Assembly: GCF_009189165.1 (NCBI RefSeq)
Contig: NZ_CP045118.1
Location: forward strand, 2,976,001 to 3,040,000
DNA length: 64,000 nt
Source of the DNA: Pseudomonas sp. SCB32
GTDB taxonomy: Bacteria > Pseudomonadota > Gammaproteobacteria > Pseudomonadales > Pseudomonadaceae
Reading direction: 5' to 3'
Below, piece by piece: positions 16,148-25,300 of this stretch. Position 1 is the first letter of the stretch, and each line of letters opens with the position of its first letter. A program made the position numbers and the translations under genes. Below the pieces are notes generated by a model, which saw only the letters and a program-made list of their open reading frames with translations, made no database searches and had not been told where the DNA came from.

Positions 16148-17983
16148 ATGTTGAAGGAAGAACTACGGCCAGGATTGGTTGTGATTGCACGCGGTACTGC
16201 GGCAACTGTGGTGCACTGCCTTCCCGATCTAAAGGTTCAGGTTATCACCAACCTGCAAAGAGAGACATTAATTGTTAGAGTTGATGAACTGGAGATCTTG
16301 CCTGTTAGGAGTGAAGAGAATATTGGGGCGATATCGAGTTCTCTGGTCGCGCGGGCGGACACTGCCGATGCAGAGGAAATTGAGACCGCTAAGAAAAGAT
16401 TTAAGGTTATTTCTCAGTATCTGGCAAAAAGCATATCAAGGAAGCAGGCAGTACGAGAGTTGGGTGTTTCAAATGGTATGTTTTATAAACTGTTGAGGCT
16501 CTGTGAGGAAGAGTCTGGATATATAAGTCTTCTTCGTATGAGGAGAGGGCGGCCGGATGGTGTGAAATTACTGGACGAGAGGATAGAGGAGGTTATATCC
16601 AAGGCAATCAACGAAAAGTACAAAGGGAAAGCGGCAACCTTCACCGTGGTTTGGCGGGAAGTAGAAAAACTTTGCCTGAAGGAGGGGATACCCGTTCCCT
16701 CGCAAAAAACGGTGACCGCTCGAATCAAATCTCTTGATGCCAGGGAACTGCATCGTCTCAAATATGGCGCGGAATCCGCGAGCCAGAAATTTGATGCGCG
16801 ATCTGGAAAACTAATAACCAAGGCTCCGTTGGAGTTCGTCCAAATGGACCATACTCTCGTGGATGTGATTGTTGTCGACGAGGTGTACCGGAAGCCGCTT
16901 GGACGTCCATGGCTAACCGTGATCATCGATAAACACACACGAGTGATTCTGGGCTATTACCTAAGCCTCCATCACCCGTCGACTTTATCTGTAGCCTGCG
17001 CCATCACTCATGCGGCACTGCCAAAGCGAAAATTTCTCGAGAGAATGAATCTGCCGGATACGGTTTATCCATTTTATGGCGTTCCAAAAATTATCCATAT
17101 GGATAACGCCAAAGAGTTCAAGAGCGCAAAATTCCAGCGAGCATGCGCTATTCACAATATAGAACCTAAGTGGCGTCCGTACGGAGCTAAACATTATGGT
17201 GGGCACGTTGAGCGCCTCATCGGAACGCTCATGACGGATCATGTTCACTTTCTTCCTGGGAGCACTTACTCCAATGTTGTACAACGTCGTGGATATGATA
17301 GTGAGGGAAAGGCTGCGTTGAGCTTCAAGGAGTTCTGCCGCTGGTTTGCAGGGGAGATTGCTGTTTACCATGGCCGCCGACATAGAGAGTTAGGATGCTC
17401 GCCGAGAAAGGCATGGGCGAGGCATTTTGGCGAAAACCCTATAGGGATACGACACCCAGAATTAATTGCAAAGCCATGGGAGTTTAGGCTTGATTTTATG
17501 CCCGAAGAATCACGGGTCGTCCAGCCACAAGGTATTGCGTTTAATGGGCAGCGGTACTGGAGTCCTGCGTTAGTCCCGCATATTCGACGTGGAAAAGTTA
17601 CCGTAAAGTACGATCCATTTTCGATGGGGACGATCTGGGTGAAATTAAATGGGGAATACCTTCCTCTCCATTTTGCCGATGCTACGAGCACGGATTTCTC
17701 ATATGAGGAATACAGAAATTCACTATTGGCAGACAGGCTTTCTGGTAACAGCAAGACCCCACGTCTTGAAGACTTTTCGCTCGTCGATGTGATGACCGAA
17801 AATGATCAGCTTGTCAAGGAAAGTGTCAAGAAAACCAAGGCCGTTCGAAAGAAAGAAGCCGCCAAGAAAGAGTACCTGGAAAGCTCTGGTGTGGACATTG
17901 ATTCTTTACCGCAGCGCGTTATTCATGGCGTGGAAAAGCCAGATTACTCGAAGCGGGCCGTCCCCTTTACAAGGAAAAAATAA
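16148..17983 (+). CDS. tniA: TniA-type DDE transposase
   Basis: A 611-aa transposase of the Mu/TnsB/TniA kind. After an N-terminal HTH region (QYLAKSISRKQAVRELGVSN), the RNase-H-like core shows the catalytic triad: Asp in FVQMDHTLVD, Asp in KIIHMDNAKEFK and Glu in GGHVERLIGTL. The Mu-type C-terminal beta-barrel follows (VQPQGIAFNGQRYWSP...GKVTVKYDP) and a basic tail ends the protein. ATG at 16148 has AGGAG five bases upstream; the GTG at 16142 is less likely. The stop overlaps the ATG of tniB (TAATG). It should catalyse strand transfer together with the ATPase TniB and targeting protein TniQ. Base composition is AT-richer than the chromosome, a sign of transfer. Confidence 0.9.
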   Translation: MLKEELRPGLVVIARGTAATVVHCLPDLKVQVITNLQRETLIVRVDELEILPVRSEENIGAISSSLVARADTADAEEIETAKKRFKVISQYLAKSISRKQAVRELGVSNGMFYKLLRLCEEESGYISLLRMRRGRPDGVKLLDERIEEVISKAINEKYKGKAATFTVVWREVEKLCLKEGIPVPSQKTVTARIKSLDARELHRLKYGAESASQKFDARSGKLITKAPLEFVQMDHTLVDVIVVDEVYRKPLGRPWLTVIIDKHTRVILGYYLSLHHPSTLSVACAITHAALPKRKFLERMNLPDTVYPFYGVPKIIHMDNAKEFKSAKFQRACAIHNIEPKWRPYGAKHYGGHVERLIGTLMTDHVHFLPGSTYSNVVQRRGYDSEGKAALSFKEFCRWFAGEIAVYHGRRHRELGCSPRKAWARHFGENPIGIRHPELIAKPWEFRLDFMPEESRVVQPQGIAFNGQRYWSPALVPHIRRGKVTVKYDPFSMGTIWVKLNGEYLPLHFADATSTDFSYEEYRNSLLADRLSGNSKTPRLEDFSLVDVMTENDQLVKESVKKTKAVRKKEAAKKEYLESSGVDIDSLPQRVIHGVEKPDYSKRAVPFTRKK

Positions 17984-18849
17984 TGACCCACATGGAACAT
18001 CTGGTACCAAATCGGCGCTCTCTTCTTTCCCTGTCTGATGAGGCGAGAATTCATGAGATTCAAAAGGATGACATTTATATAGACTCACCTGCGCCGATGA
18101 GCGTTATAAGCATCCTGAGAAATATGCTAAAAACCTCCGATAGAGTTCAAGCTCCTTGCTTGATCGTGACCGGAGAGGGGGGCTCGGGAAAGACCAGTGT
18201 CATCAGACAGATTAAGGCGGATCGCTTCATGAGTGAGCAGCTTGTATTTGTGGCTTTGAATGTGAATCCTTATAACTTGAAGTTTGGCGAACTGCTAGTA
18301 GAAGCGTTGGGCGTTCCGCCTGGAGGCTCTGTGTTTGGCAAGCCGCGCAAAGACCTATTGCCGCGCGAGCTTGCGGAACTCATCAAGTTGCGTGGAATTA
18401 AGGGCTTGGTCATTGATGAGCTGCATGATGCAATGTTAGTTCCGCGAGCGGAGCAGCAGCGCAATTTGTCAATTTTGAAAGGCTTATCAAATTCACCGTA
18501 TGGTTTAACTGTGGCAGGATTCGGAACGTCCGCTGCGAGAAACGCATTGAGTTATGATTATCAACTGAGCCGCAGATTCTATAAGATGGAGTTGGTTGAC
18601 TGGTATGAGTCTGAAGATTTTCGTTCATTTCTCGCCGGAATCGAGTTCAATCTTCCTCTGCGACTGCCTTCCAGTTTGGATGGGCCTGAAATAGTTTCAA
18701 TTTTGATTGAGATGACAAGCGGGAGAATGGATGATGTCATAAAAATTATTAAATCTGCTGCTTGCTATGCAATATGCAGCGGGGATGAACGCATAACACT
18801 CGAAAATCTGCGTTTGGCTGCTGCATCTCCATGGGGGTATGAGCAATGA
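17983..18849 (+). CDS. tniB: TniB-type AAA ATPase transposition regulator
   Basis: A 288-aa AAA+ ATPase with Walker A GEGGSGKTSV (about residues 59-68) and Walker B GLVIDELHD. The arginine-rich region RRFYKMELVDWYESEDF and the end domain resemble TniB/TnsC/MuB proteins, which bind target DNA and activate the DDE transposase. It overlaps tniA by one base and tniQ by four bases (ATGA), so the three genes form one translationally coupled operon. Confidence 0.88.
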   Translation: MTHMEHLVPNRRSLLSLSDEARIHEIQKDDIYIDSPAPMSVISILRNMLKTSDRVQAPCLIVTGEGGSGKTSVIRQIKADRFMSEQLVFVALNVNPYNLKFGELLVEALGVPPGGSVFGKPRKDLLPRELAELIKLRGIKGLVIDELHDAMLVPRAEQQRNLSILKGLSNSPYGLTVAGFGTSAARNALSYDYQLSRRFYKMELVDWYESEDFRSFLAGIEFNLPLRLPSSLDGPEIVSILIEMTSGRMDDVIKIIKSAACYAICSGDERITLENLRLAAASPWGYEQ

Positions 18850-19964
18850 GTGCGTTGCAGTTAGTGCCACCTGTAGCTGATGAAACCTTTTCTTCTTGGG
18901 TATTTCGTTGCATTAATAGCAACGATGCCCAGAAGCTTGCTGTGGTTAGAGCAGACGATTTCGCTGTGTCTGAGGGGGACGACCCGGATTTTGATGAGCG
19001 CTCATCTTTTTTAGCACAAGCAAAGAGCAGCCTGGTGGGTGTTGAGTTTCGTGGTGATCTCTTTCGGGCCAAGTCAGATTGGTTGTTGCCTTGGATGTCT
19101 CGTCGTCATTATTGCCACAGATGTTTGCGTGATGATATCGCGCAGAAGCGACTGCCGTCCTGGCGAAAAAGTTGGTGTTACGCATTTTCGACACATTGTG
19201 TAGAACATCGTTGCCCATTGTCCTTTTATGAAACTCATGATTTGTCCATAGATAAAGCATGGAAAGCTTTTGCTTCTCATTTTTCGCCAAACGCTGACGA
19301 TCCTGCGAAGATCCGCTTACTGAGATGGAAGGACCACGGGATGTTGGACAGGATTCTCTATATACTCACTAGGAAAGCCATAGCTTGGTATTTACGCTCG
19401 CCCCCTGTGCAATCGCAGGAGGTAGAACGAATTCAGGGGCGGCGCCAGTGTTTTCTCGCATTTTATCGGATCTTCCTGCAGCATAAGACTAAGAAGCTTC
19501 CAGTTGCCTTTGTGCGAGATAACTTCACTGGGGGGCGTTCAAGATATCAATTTTATAAATATGATTATCCGGTGGCGATGGATCTAGGCCTGCACCACAG
19601 TACGGCGCATCAAAGATCCTGCTCTATAGTTATGGCAGGGATCCTCATGTCGGTTTTTACGCGGACCGAATTGGATCTACTGAACAGAATAGCTGAGCAA
19701 ACGAGCCTCTTGTTCTCATGGCATCAAGATGCTATCGGGCGGAACGCCATCTCTGTTCGTAGCAAAAGTGACTATTACTACATTCGCTCCTTGTTCTCAG
19801 GGGTATCGCCTGTCGTCCTCAAGGAGATTGGTGAGTTTATTTGGGGCGTGGAGTCCAAAACGTGGATTCAGGGTGCTACTGTCAGTTCTCTGTTTCGGGA
19901 GAAGGTCTGGATGAAATGGCAATTCGATCCACATGAGACGCCTGAAACCTGGGCTTATCCTTGA
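18846..19964 (+). CDS. tniQ: TniQ-family target-selection protein
   Basis: A 372-aa TniQ/TnsD-like protein. It starts with the family opening (LVPPVADETFSSWVFRCI), followed by zinc-finger residues in HYCHRCLRDDIAQ and CVEHRCPL. TniQ proteins choose the insertion target, either a fixed attachment site or, in other systems, a guide-RNA-marked site. No CRISPR array or Cascade gene is near, so a protein-directed target is expected. No resolvase (tniR) follows. I could not find clear transposon ends around the operon. Confidence 0.85.
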   Translation: MSALQLVPPVADETFSSWVFRCINSNDAQKLAVVRADDFAVSEGDDPDFDERSSFLAQAKSSLVGVEFRGDLFRAKSDWLLPWMSRRHYCHRCLRDDIAQKRLPSWRKSWCYAFSTHCVEHRCPLSFYETHDLSIDKAWKAFASHFSPNADDPAKIRLLRWKDHGMLDRILYILTRKAIAWYLRSPPVQSQEVERIQGRRQCFLAFYRIFLQHKTKKLPVAFVRDNFTGGRSRYQFYKYDYPVAMDLGLHHSTAHQRSCSIVMAGILMSVFTRTELDLLNRIAEQTSLLFSWHQDAIGRNAISVRSKSDYYYIRSLFSGVSPVVLKEIGEFIWGVESKTWIQGATVSSLFREKVWMKWQFDPHETPETWAYP

Positions 19965-20442
19965 TGAGCATCGACGGAGCTCGCTCAACGCCTAGGACAC
20001 CTCGACGCGCTTCGACTTCACCATACTGACCTCTCGTAGAAGCGCTAGGTTGTGCTGCAAGGGGGTGAGTGGGCTAGTTGTACAGGATTGGTGGTGAGAT
20101 AGAACGTGGGCGCTCCTACTCCCGCCATCGCGCCAGGCTTGGTGCATCAGCCGCAAAAGTCAGCTCTGGAGTTCGGCGGAGGTACTCGCCGCTCAGCAGA
20201 TTCCGGTCGATGTGTTCTGACCCTTGAGGCCGTATCCAGCGTAGCGCTTGATTTCGGAGACGGAATTATTTGATGTTCTACGCCCAGCCAATCTTAGGCA
20301 TGGCATGCAAAGTTACCCAGCTCGTTTGGTTTGTTTGCCGCGATGCACGGTCTGGAGCCGCCGGCAGTGCTGCCGCGTCTTTCGAGCGCTCAGTAGATTC
20401 CGGTCGGTGTTTTTGGAGTGGAGGCAAGCGTCGGCGAATGGG
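19965..20442. other. Intergenic region with a short direct repeat
   Basis: No gene supported. A 26-base sequence beginning GCTCAGCAGATTCCGGTCG at 20191 recurs with few changes at 20388-20413 in the same direction. It may be a relic of a transposon end or of a duplication. Confidence 0.5.
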
Positions 20443-20889
20443 TCAATTGCGGCGCAGGTCCGACTCGGCCGAGAACAGTACCTTCACCAGAATCAGATCA
20501 TCCAGATTTCGCTGTGAGTGCAAGGAATAGCGTGTGTCGTTCTCGGCGCGGAACACGAGGCCTCGCTCGCCACTTCTATCCTGCATAAGACAGACTTCGC
20601 GTAACGGCTCCATTGCCCAGCCGGCATTTCCGTTGAGATGTGCCGGTGTCACGATCTGTACCTGCTCAATCCAGGCCTCGGGTGTCTGCTGGCTGACCAG
20701 ATGTTCCAAGTCATGCGAGTACTGCAGGAACAACGTCTTGACGATCACATCCTCCAGATCGCGCCGGGCGATCTGGACCAGGAACCACGGCCATTGAATG
20801 TCCAACTCAACTGCAGCCCATAGCTGGCTAGGGGTGAATTCAAGCCTCGGATCTAGGCAGGCCTCGGCGTGACGATACGTGATGAACAT
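20443..20889 (-). CDS. Hypothetical protein divergent from an XRE regulator
   Basis: A 148-aa protein with a strong ribosome site (GGAGG, seven bases before ATG at 20889), which supports it as real. I do not recognise the family. It contains an alternating charged and aromatic pattern (QLWAAVELDIQWPWFLVQIA, QYSHDLEHLVSQQ) and no signal peptide. It is divergent from the XRE regulator 84 bases away, and regulation of this gene by that protein is a reasonable inference. Confidence 0.65.
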   Translation of the reverse strand: MFITYRHAEACLDPRLEFTPSQLWAAVELDIQWPWFLVQIARRDLEDVIVKTLFLQYSHDLEHLVSQQTPEAWIEQVQIVTPAHLNGNAGWAMEPLREVCLMQDRSGERGLVFRAENDTRYSLHSQRNLDDLILVKVLFSAESDLRRN

Positions 20890-20973
20890 GGTTGAACCTC
20901 CAAATGAATCCCATAGATTGTAGTCCTATAGTGTTCGTAAGGGCTTCATCGTTCCTTTTGCGGAAACGGCAAA

Positions 20974-21261
20974 ATGGAACTGACGACTGCATTCGGCTTG
21001 GCCCTCAAAAACCTTCGTAAACAGCGCGAATTGACCCAGGAGGATTTCTCGACGGTCAGTAGTCGAACCTACCTAAGCACCTTGGAGCGTGGGCAGAAGA
21101 CCCCTACGATTGAGAAGCTGGAACAACTGGCAGGGGTCTTGGAGGTTCACCCAGTCACGCTGCTGATGGCGGCGTATCTGCAGAAGGAGCGGAAGCGAAA
21201 TGGTCGCGCTTTGCTGAATCGATTGCAGGGTGAGCTGGAATTGCTGGGATTGGACGACTGA
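20974..21261 (+). CDS. XRE-family transcriptional regulator
   Basis: A 95-aa protein with an N-terminal Cro/C1-type helix-turn-helix: FGLALKNLRKQRELTQEDF, then SRTYLSTLERGQKTPTIEKL and LAGVLEVHPVTLL. The C-terminal 30 residues are charged and helical. It probably binds as a dimer in the short region shared with the divergent 148-aa gene. No ribosome site stronger than GGAAA is seen before the ATG. Confidence 0.88.
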   Translation: MELTTAFGLALKNLRKQRELTQEDFSTVSSRTYLSTLERGQKTPTIEKLEQLAGVLEVHPVTLLMAAYLQKERKRNGRALLNRLQGELELLGLDD

Positions 21262-21818
21262 CAGCGGTAACGCGGTTTGGCAGGGGCGTGCTCTTCAATC
21301 GATCGAATTATCACCCTTGCGCCGTCGATGGCGACAGCGATGGCGGGGCCTCGCGGTCTCCCAGGGAGAGGGCAGTGATGAGGGGAAGATTTCTCTATAC
21401 CACCGTTGCGCGACTCCTGTTCGCTAAGTCGAGCCACTCATGTGCTCAGTCTCATGGCGCGACTGTGCCTGGCTAATCACGGCAGGCTTGTCTGATCCAG
21501 TAAAACTACAGAGCTTTGACCAAGCTATCCGGCCTTTTGAGAGCATGGCGGTTAGCATGCTCCATTGGGGTGAGTTCTTGGCGCCGCGAGATGCGCCTGA
21601 GATGTGTTCGGCTCCTGAGGCTTTCTGCGGCGGTGATCTCGGTCATTAGAGTACGGAAGCTCAATGGCTCTGAATGTTCGACTCGAAATTTTTCTGGTGA
21701 CACTCATGCGCTTCGCCAGCGATTCAGATCGATAGTTTTCAGTGTTTATGCTAGAGATAAAGCTAACTAGGCTATATACTTGGACTCTAAATAGCCCATC
21801 TCCATAGAGGATTGGTAA
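21262..21818. other. Intergenic region
   Basis: About 560 bases with no convincing gene, repeat or RNA element. The short frames here have no ribosome sites and no recognisable domains. Confidence 0.4.
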
Positions 21819-22181
21819 ATGTCCAAGCTTGCTGAGTTTCGTGCCGCAGAGCGCGCGCTGGCTGAACAACTGGCTTATCTCGAGTCACTGAAAAATGATG
21901 GTGCGCTCAAGAAAGAAATTGAGTTTGAAGAGAAGCTGAAATCACTGCTTAGCCAGTATGACAAATCACTTAAGGACGTTATCGCCATCCTAGACCCGAC
22001 TCCGCGACCTGGTGCGCTTGTCCGGGCGCCCCATGATCGCCGCCGTGCTCGAGCCGTAAAGGTCTATAGAAACCCTCATAGCAATGAGGTGGTGGAGACC
22101 AAGGGTGGTAACCACAAGGTCCTGAAGGCTTGGAAGGCTGAATACGGCAGCGACACTGTGGAGTCCTGGCTCCAGCAATAG
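21819..22181 (+). CDS. MvaT-family H-NS-like nucleoid protein
   Basis: A 120-aa protein of the MvaT/MvaU family found in pseudomonads. The N-terminal half is a coiled-coil oligomerisation region (LKKEIEFEEKLKSLLSQYDKS), and the C-terminal DNA-binding part has the diagnostic KGGNHKVLKAWKAEYG with a basic stretch RRRARAVKVYRNPHSNEV just before it. These proteins bind AT-rich DNA and silence horizontally acquired genes. This copy sits between an AT-richer island and the T6SS locus, so it may be an accessory paralogue and not the core genome copy; that is inference. A strong terminator follows within 20 bases. Confidence 0.92.
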   Translation: MSKLAEFRAAERALAEQLAYLESLKNDGALKKEIEFEEKLKSLLSQYDKSLKDVIAILDPTPRPGALVRAPHDRRRARAVKVYRNPHSNEVVETKGGNHKVLKAWKAEYGSDTVESWLQQ

Positions 22182-22200
22182 TACGACCTGATCGCACCTC

Positions 22201-22237
22201 AAAGCTCCAAGGGCAAAGAGTCCTTGGAGCTTTTTTT
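22201..22237 (+). terminator. Rho-independent terminator after the MvaT-like gene
   Basis: AAAGCTCCAAGG pairs with CCTTGGAGCTTT across a 9-base loop and is followed by an unbroken T run. It ends the MvaT-like gene 20 bases after its stop. Confidence 0.9.
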
Positions 22238-23217
22238 GTGGTGTGGCCCCCTCTCAAGCAGCCATAAGTTGCAAGCTGCTTATCGGCATCGCCATGGCTC
22301 CTTGCTCCAAAGGCCCTCATGGCTACTCAGTAGCCTTATTCCTCTATAGATCAAAGTCCTAACTTCTACCGGAGCTAATAAAGCTTTTCCTCGCACGATC
22401 CCTTGAGAATTTTGGATCCGGAAAGAAACCTCTCGACCAGTACTAGATATCGTCTGTCACTGCTTGCATGGGCTACTTGATTTTTACGATTCTGGTGACG
22501 CAGCCGCATCGATATGCTGTTGGAGCCTAATCATTGGGGTTCTAGGATGTTTGGTGCTTATCAGATGGAAGATGTTCCTAGGTTTAGCATTGGTTCATTC
22601 TTTATCGAGATTTATGGACTGGCATGTTGGCAGTAAAAATGAAATCTCATCGAGTGCGTCAATGATGCACTTGTCCTCTGTCGGTCGCTGACAATCTGGT
22701 GCTGATCGGCCATAAGGGAAGGGCGCTGTCATCTATTGAGGCGGCGAGGGTTGCTTCATGTGCTCTGGGAGCTCAAAACTCCGCGAAATGGCCTCTGGTG
22801 TTGGCAGGGGGCATCGCTCGGGCCTTCTGACTCATGACGGCACGGCCATAGGATCACATCCAGTCAATTCGTTTGCGGGCTCTTCAGATGCACGGGTGAT
22901 TTGGTGCCGCTCTATGCGAGCAGATGAGCCAATTTTCCATTGGTTAAGGAGAGATTTTCCGGGGGATTTGGTTGTTTTGATCTGTTGAGCTTCCGAAGGA
23001 TTTGTAAGTCATTTCCCAAGATCAATGAGCGGGGTTGAAGAAGGTCTGTCAGCTAGCAATCATTGATTACGGCCGTGCGGTTGGATTTTCTGAGCGCTTT
23101 AGGATTTGCAGTACTAAGCGGCAAATGTCTAAGGAGCGGCGGCAGGATCTGATCGATGGCGAGATCAGGATGTGCATTCCATTGCGCTGACAAAAGGATT
23201 TTGAGGATTGAAATACG
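22238..23217. other. Long leader region upstream of the T6SS operon
   Basis: Nearly 1 kb without a supported gene. The small open frames lack ribosome sites and domain similarity. The promoter of the tssB operon should lie here; no convincing sigma-54 or sigma-70 pair could be identified by eye. Confidence 0.4.
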
Positions 23218-23718
23218 ATGGCATCTGATAGCTTTCAGAACGAAGTTCCAAAGGCCCGTGTCAATATCAAACTGGACCTCCATACCGGCGGCGCACAGAA
23301 AAAAGTTGAGTTGCCGCTCAAACTCATGGTGATGGGCGACTATAGCAACGGTCGAGAGCAGCGCCCGCTGTCCGAGCGCGTCAAAGTCGATATCAATAGA
23401 AACAACTTCAATAGCGTACTTTCTGAGTTTCACCCCAATGTGACACTGGCGGTGCCTAATACGCTGACGGATGACGGCTCAGACACTTCGATCGAGCTGA
23501 CATTCCGCCAAATGAAGGACTTCGAGCCAGAGCACGTGGCCCGGCAGGTTCCGGAGTTACGCGCCATGCTGGCTATGCGCAACCTGCTGCGCGACCTGAA
23601 ATCCAATCTGTTGGACAACGCCACCTTCCGTCGGGAGCTTGAACGCATCCTTAAGGATGACGCGCTGAGCGACGAGTTGCGAGCCGAACTGGCTCAGCTC
23701 GCTCCCCAAGATCGTTAA
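23218..23718 (+). CDS. tssB: T6SS contractile sheath small subunit TssB
   Basis: At 166 aa this has the usual TssB (VipA) size. The protein opens with VPKARVNIKLDL...KKVELPLKLMVMGDY and has the characteristic RPLSERVKVDINRNNF and MKDFEPEHVARQVPELR segments. TssB and TssC assemble into the sheath around the Hcp tube in the cytoplasm. It is the first gene of the T6SS operon; tssC starts 22 bases downstream after GGAGG. The start follows AGGATTG. Confidence 0.95.
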   Translation: MASDSFQNEVPKARVNIKLDLHTGGAQKKVELPLKLMVMGDYSNGREQRPLSERVKVDINRNNFNSVLSEFHPNVTLAVPNTLTDDGSDTSIELTFRQMKDFEPEHVARQVPELRAMLAMRNLLRDLKSNLLDNATFRRELERILKDDALSDELRAELAQLAPQDR

Positions 23719-23740
23719 TAGAAAAGTCTAGGAGGGACTC

Positions 23741-25279
23741 ATGTCCGCAGAAGGGATTGTTGCGCCCGTAGGTGGCGCAAGTGTTGTGACCCGCGAAGGT
23801 CAAGGCGTCTACGCCTCGCTGTTTGACAAGATCAATCTCAGCCCAGTGTCGTCTTTGAACGATATTGAGATTTTCCAGAATACCGATGCGTTGTCCGACG
23901 TGTCTGCTGATGAGCGCGTCACAGCGGCCGTCCGTGTATTTCTTGATCTACTCAAGCAGTCATCGCAGAAGGTCGAACGCCTCGACAAGACCTTGCTCGA
24001 TGAACATATCGCACACCTGGATGAGCAGATCAGCCGGCAGCTGGATGCGATCATGCATCACCCGGATTTCCAACGGGTCGAATCGACCTGGCGCGGGGTC
24101 AAGTCGCTGATAGACCAGACCGACTTCCGTCGTAACGTGCGCATCGAGCTACTCGACATCAGCAAGGACCATCTGGTGCAGGACTTCGAGGACGCGCCGG
24201 AAATCGCCCAGAGCGGCCTGTACATCCACACCTACACCCAAGAGTACGACACTCCTGGTGGCGAGCCGATCGCAGCGGCCATTTCGAACTATGAGTTTGG
24301 TCGCGGTCCCCAGGATATCGCGCTGCTGCGCAATATCTCCAAGGTAGCGGCAGCGGCCCACATGCCGTTCATTGGTTCGGTTGGGCCGGCGTTCTTCGGC
24401 AAGGAATCGATGGAGGAGGTGGCGGCGATCAAGGATATCGGCAACTACTTTGACCGCGCCGAATACCTCAAGTGGAAATCCTTCCGTGATTCCGACGATG
24501 CCCGCTACGTCGGTCTGACCATGCCCCGTGTACTGGGCCGTCTGCCTTACGGGCCCGATACCACTCCGGTGCGCAGCTTCAACTATGTCGAGAGCGTCAA
24601 GGGGCCGGATCACGACAAGTACCTGTGGACCAACGCTTCCTTCGCCTTTGCCGCGAACATGGTGAAGAGCTTCATCAACAACGGCTGGTGTGTGCAGATT
24701 CGCGGCCCTCAAGCCGGTGGCGCAGTGACTGACCTGCCCATTCACCTATATGACCTGGGCACTGGCAATCAGGTGAAGATCCCTTCGGAAGTGATGATTC
24801 CGGAGACCCGCGAATTCGAGTTCGCCAATCTCGGTTTCATCCCGCTCTCGTACTACAAGAACCGTGACTACGCATGCTTCTTCTCGGCCAACTCCGCGCA
24901 GAAGCCGGCGTTGTACGAGACCGCCGATGCCACGGCGAACAGCCGGATCAACGCGCGTCTGCCGTACATCTTCCTGCTGTCGCGCATTGCCCACTATCTG
25001 AAGCTGATCCAGCGCGAAAACATCGGCACCACAAAGGACCGTCGAGTCCTGGAGCTGGAGCTGAACAACTGGATTCGTGGCCTGGTTACCGAAATGACCG
25101 ACCCCAGTGACGACCTGCAAGCGTCGCACCCGTTGCGCGATGCCAAAGTCACCGTGGAAGACATCGAGGACAACCCGGGCTTCTTCCGCGTGAAGTTGTA
25201 TGCCGTGCCGCACTTCCAGGTAGAGGGCATGGACGTGAATCTGTCGCTGGTTTCGCAGATGCCCAAGGCGAAAGCCTAA
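23741..25279 (+). CDS. tssC: T6SS contractile sheath large subunit TssC
   Basis: A 512-aa TssC (VipB). Recognisable blocks are LDEQISRQLDAIMHHPDFQ, ESTWRGVKSLIDQTDF, NYEFGRGPQDIALLRNISK and PFIGSVGPAFFG, and the C-terminal YLKLIQRENIG...LNNWIRGLVTEM. It pairs with TssB to make the sheath whose contraction drives Hcp/VgrG out of the cell; ClpV recycles it. GGAGG precedes the start. tssK follows 21 bases later. Confidence 0.96.
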   Translation: MSAEGIVAPVGGASVVTREGQGVYASLFDKINLSPVSSLNDIEIFQNTDALSDVSADERVTAAVRVFLDLLKQSSQKVERLDKTLLDEHIAHLDEQISRQLDAIMHHPDFQRVESTWRGVKSLIDQTDFRRNVRIELLDISKDHLVQDFEDAPEIAQSGLYIHTYTQEYDTPGGEPIAAAISNYEFGRGPQDIALLRNISKVAAAAHMPFIGSVGPAFFGKESMEEVAAIKDIGNYFDRAEYLKWKSFRDSDDARYVGLTMPRVLGRLPYGPDTTPVRSFNYVESVKGPDHDKYLWTNASFAFAANMVKSFINNGWCVQIRGPQAGGAVTDLPIHLYDLGTGNQVKIPSEVMIPETREFEFANLGFIPLSYYKNRDYACFFSANSAQKPALYETADATANSRINARLPYIFLLSRIAHYLKLIQRENIGTTKDRRVLELELNNWIRGLVTEMTDPSDDLQASHPLRDAKVTVEDIEDNPGFFRVKLYAVPHFQVEGMDVNLSLVSQMPKAKA

Positions 25280-25300
25280 GCACTCACACGGAAGTCATCC

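Noticed and set aside
16148..19964. CRISPR-associated transposon
   Set aside because: TniQ is present but there is no Cascade or Cas12k gene and no repeat-spacer array anywhere in the window.
22464..22691. 75-codon frame upstream of tssB as a membrane protein
   Set aside because: It has hydrophobic residues but no ribosome site, no domain and atypical codons; it lies in a region that looks non-coding.
22798..22820. Possible sigma-54 promoter (TGGCAG...TCGC) upstream of tssB
   Set aside because: The -12 part does not fit TTGC and it is about 400 bases from the gene; too weak to list.
24149..25213. Minus-strand frames opposite tssC
   Set aside because: Shadows of tssC, which has unmistakable family motifs on the plus strand.
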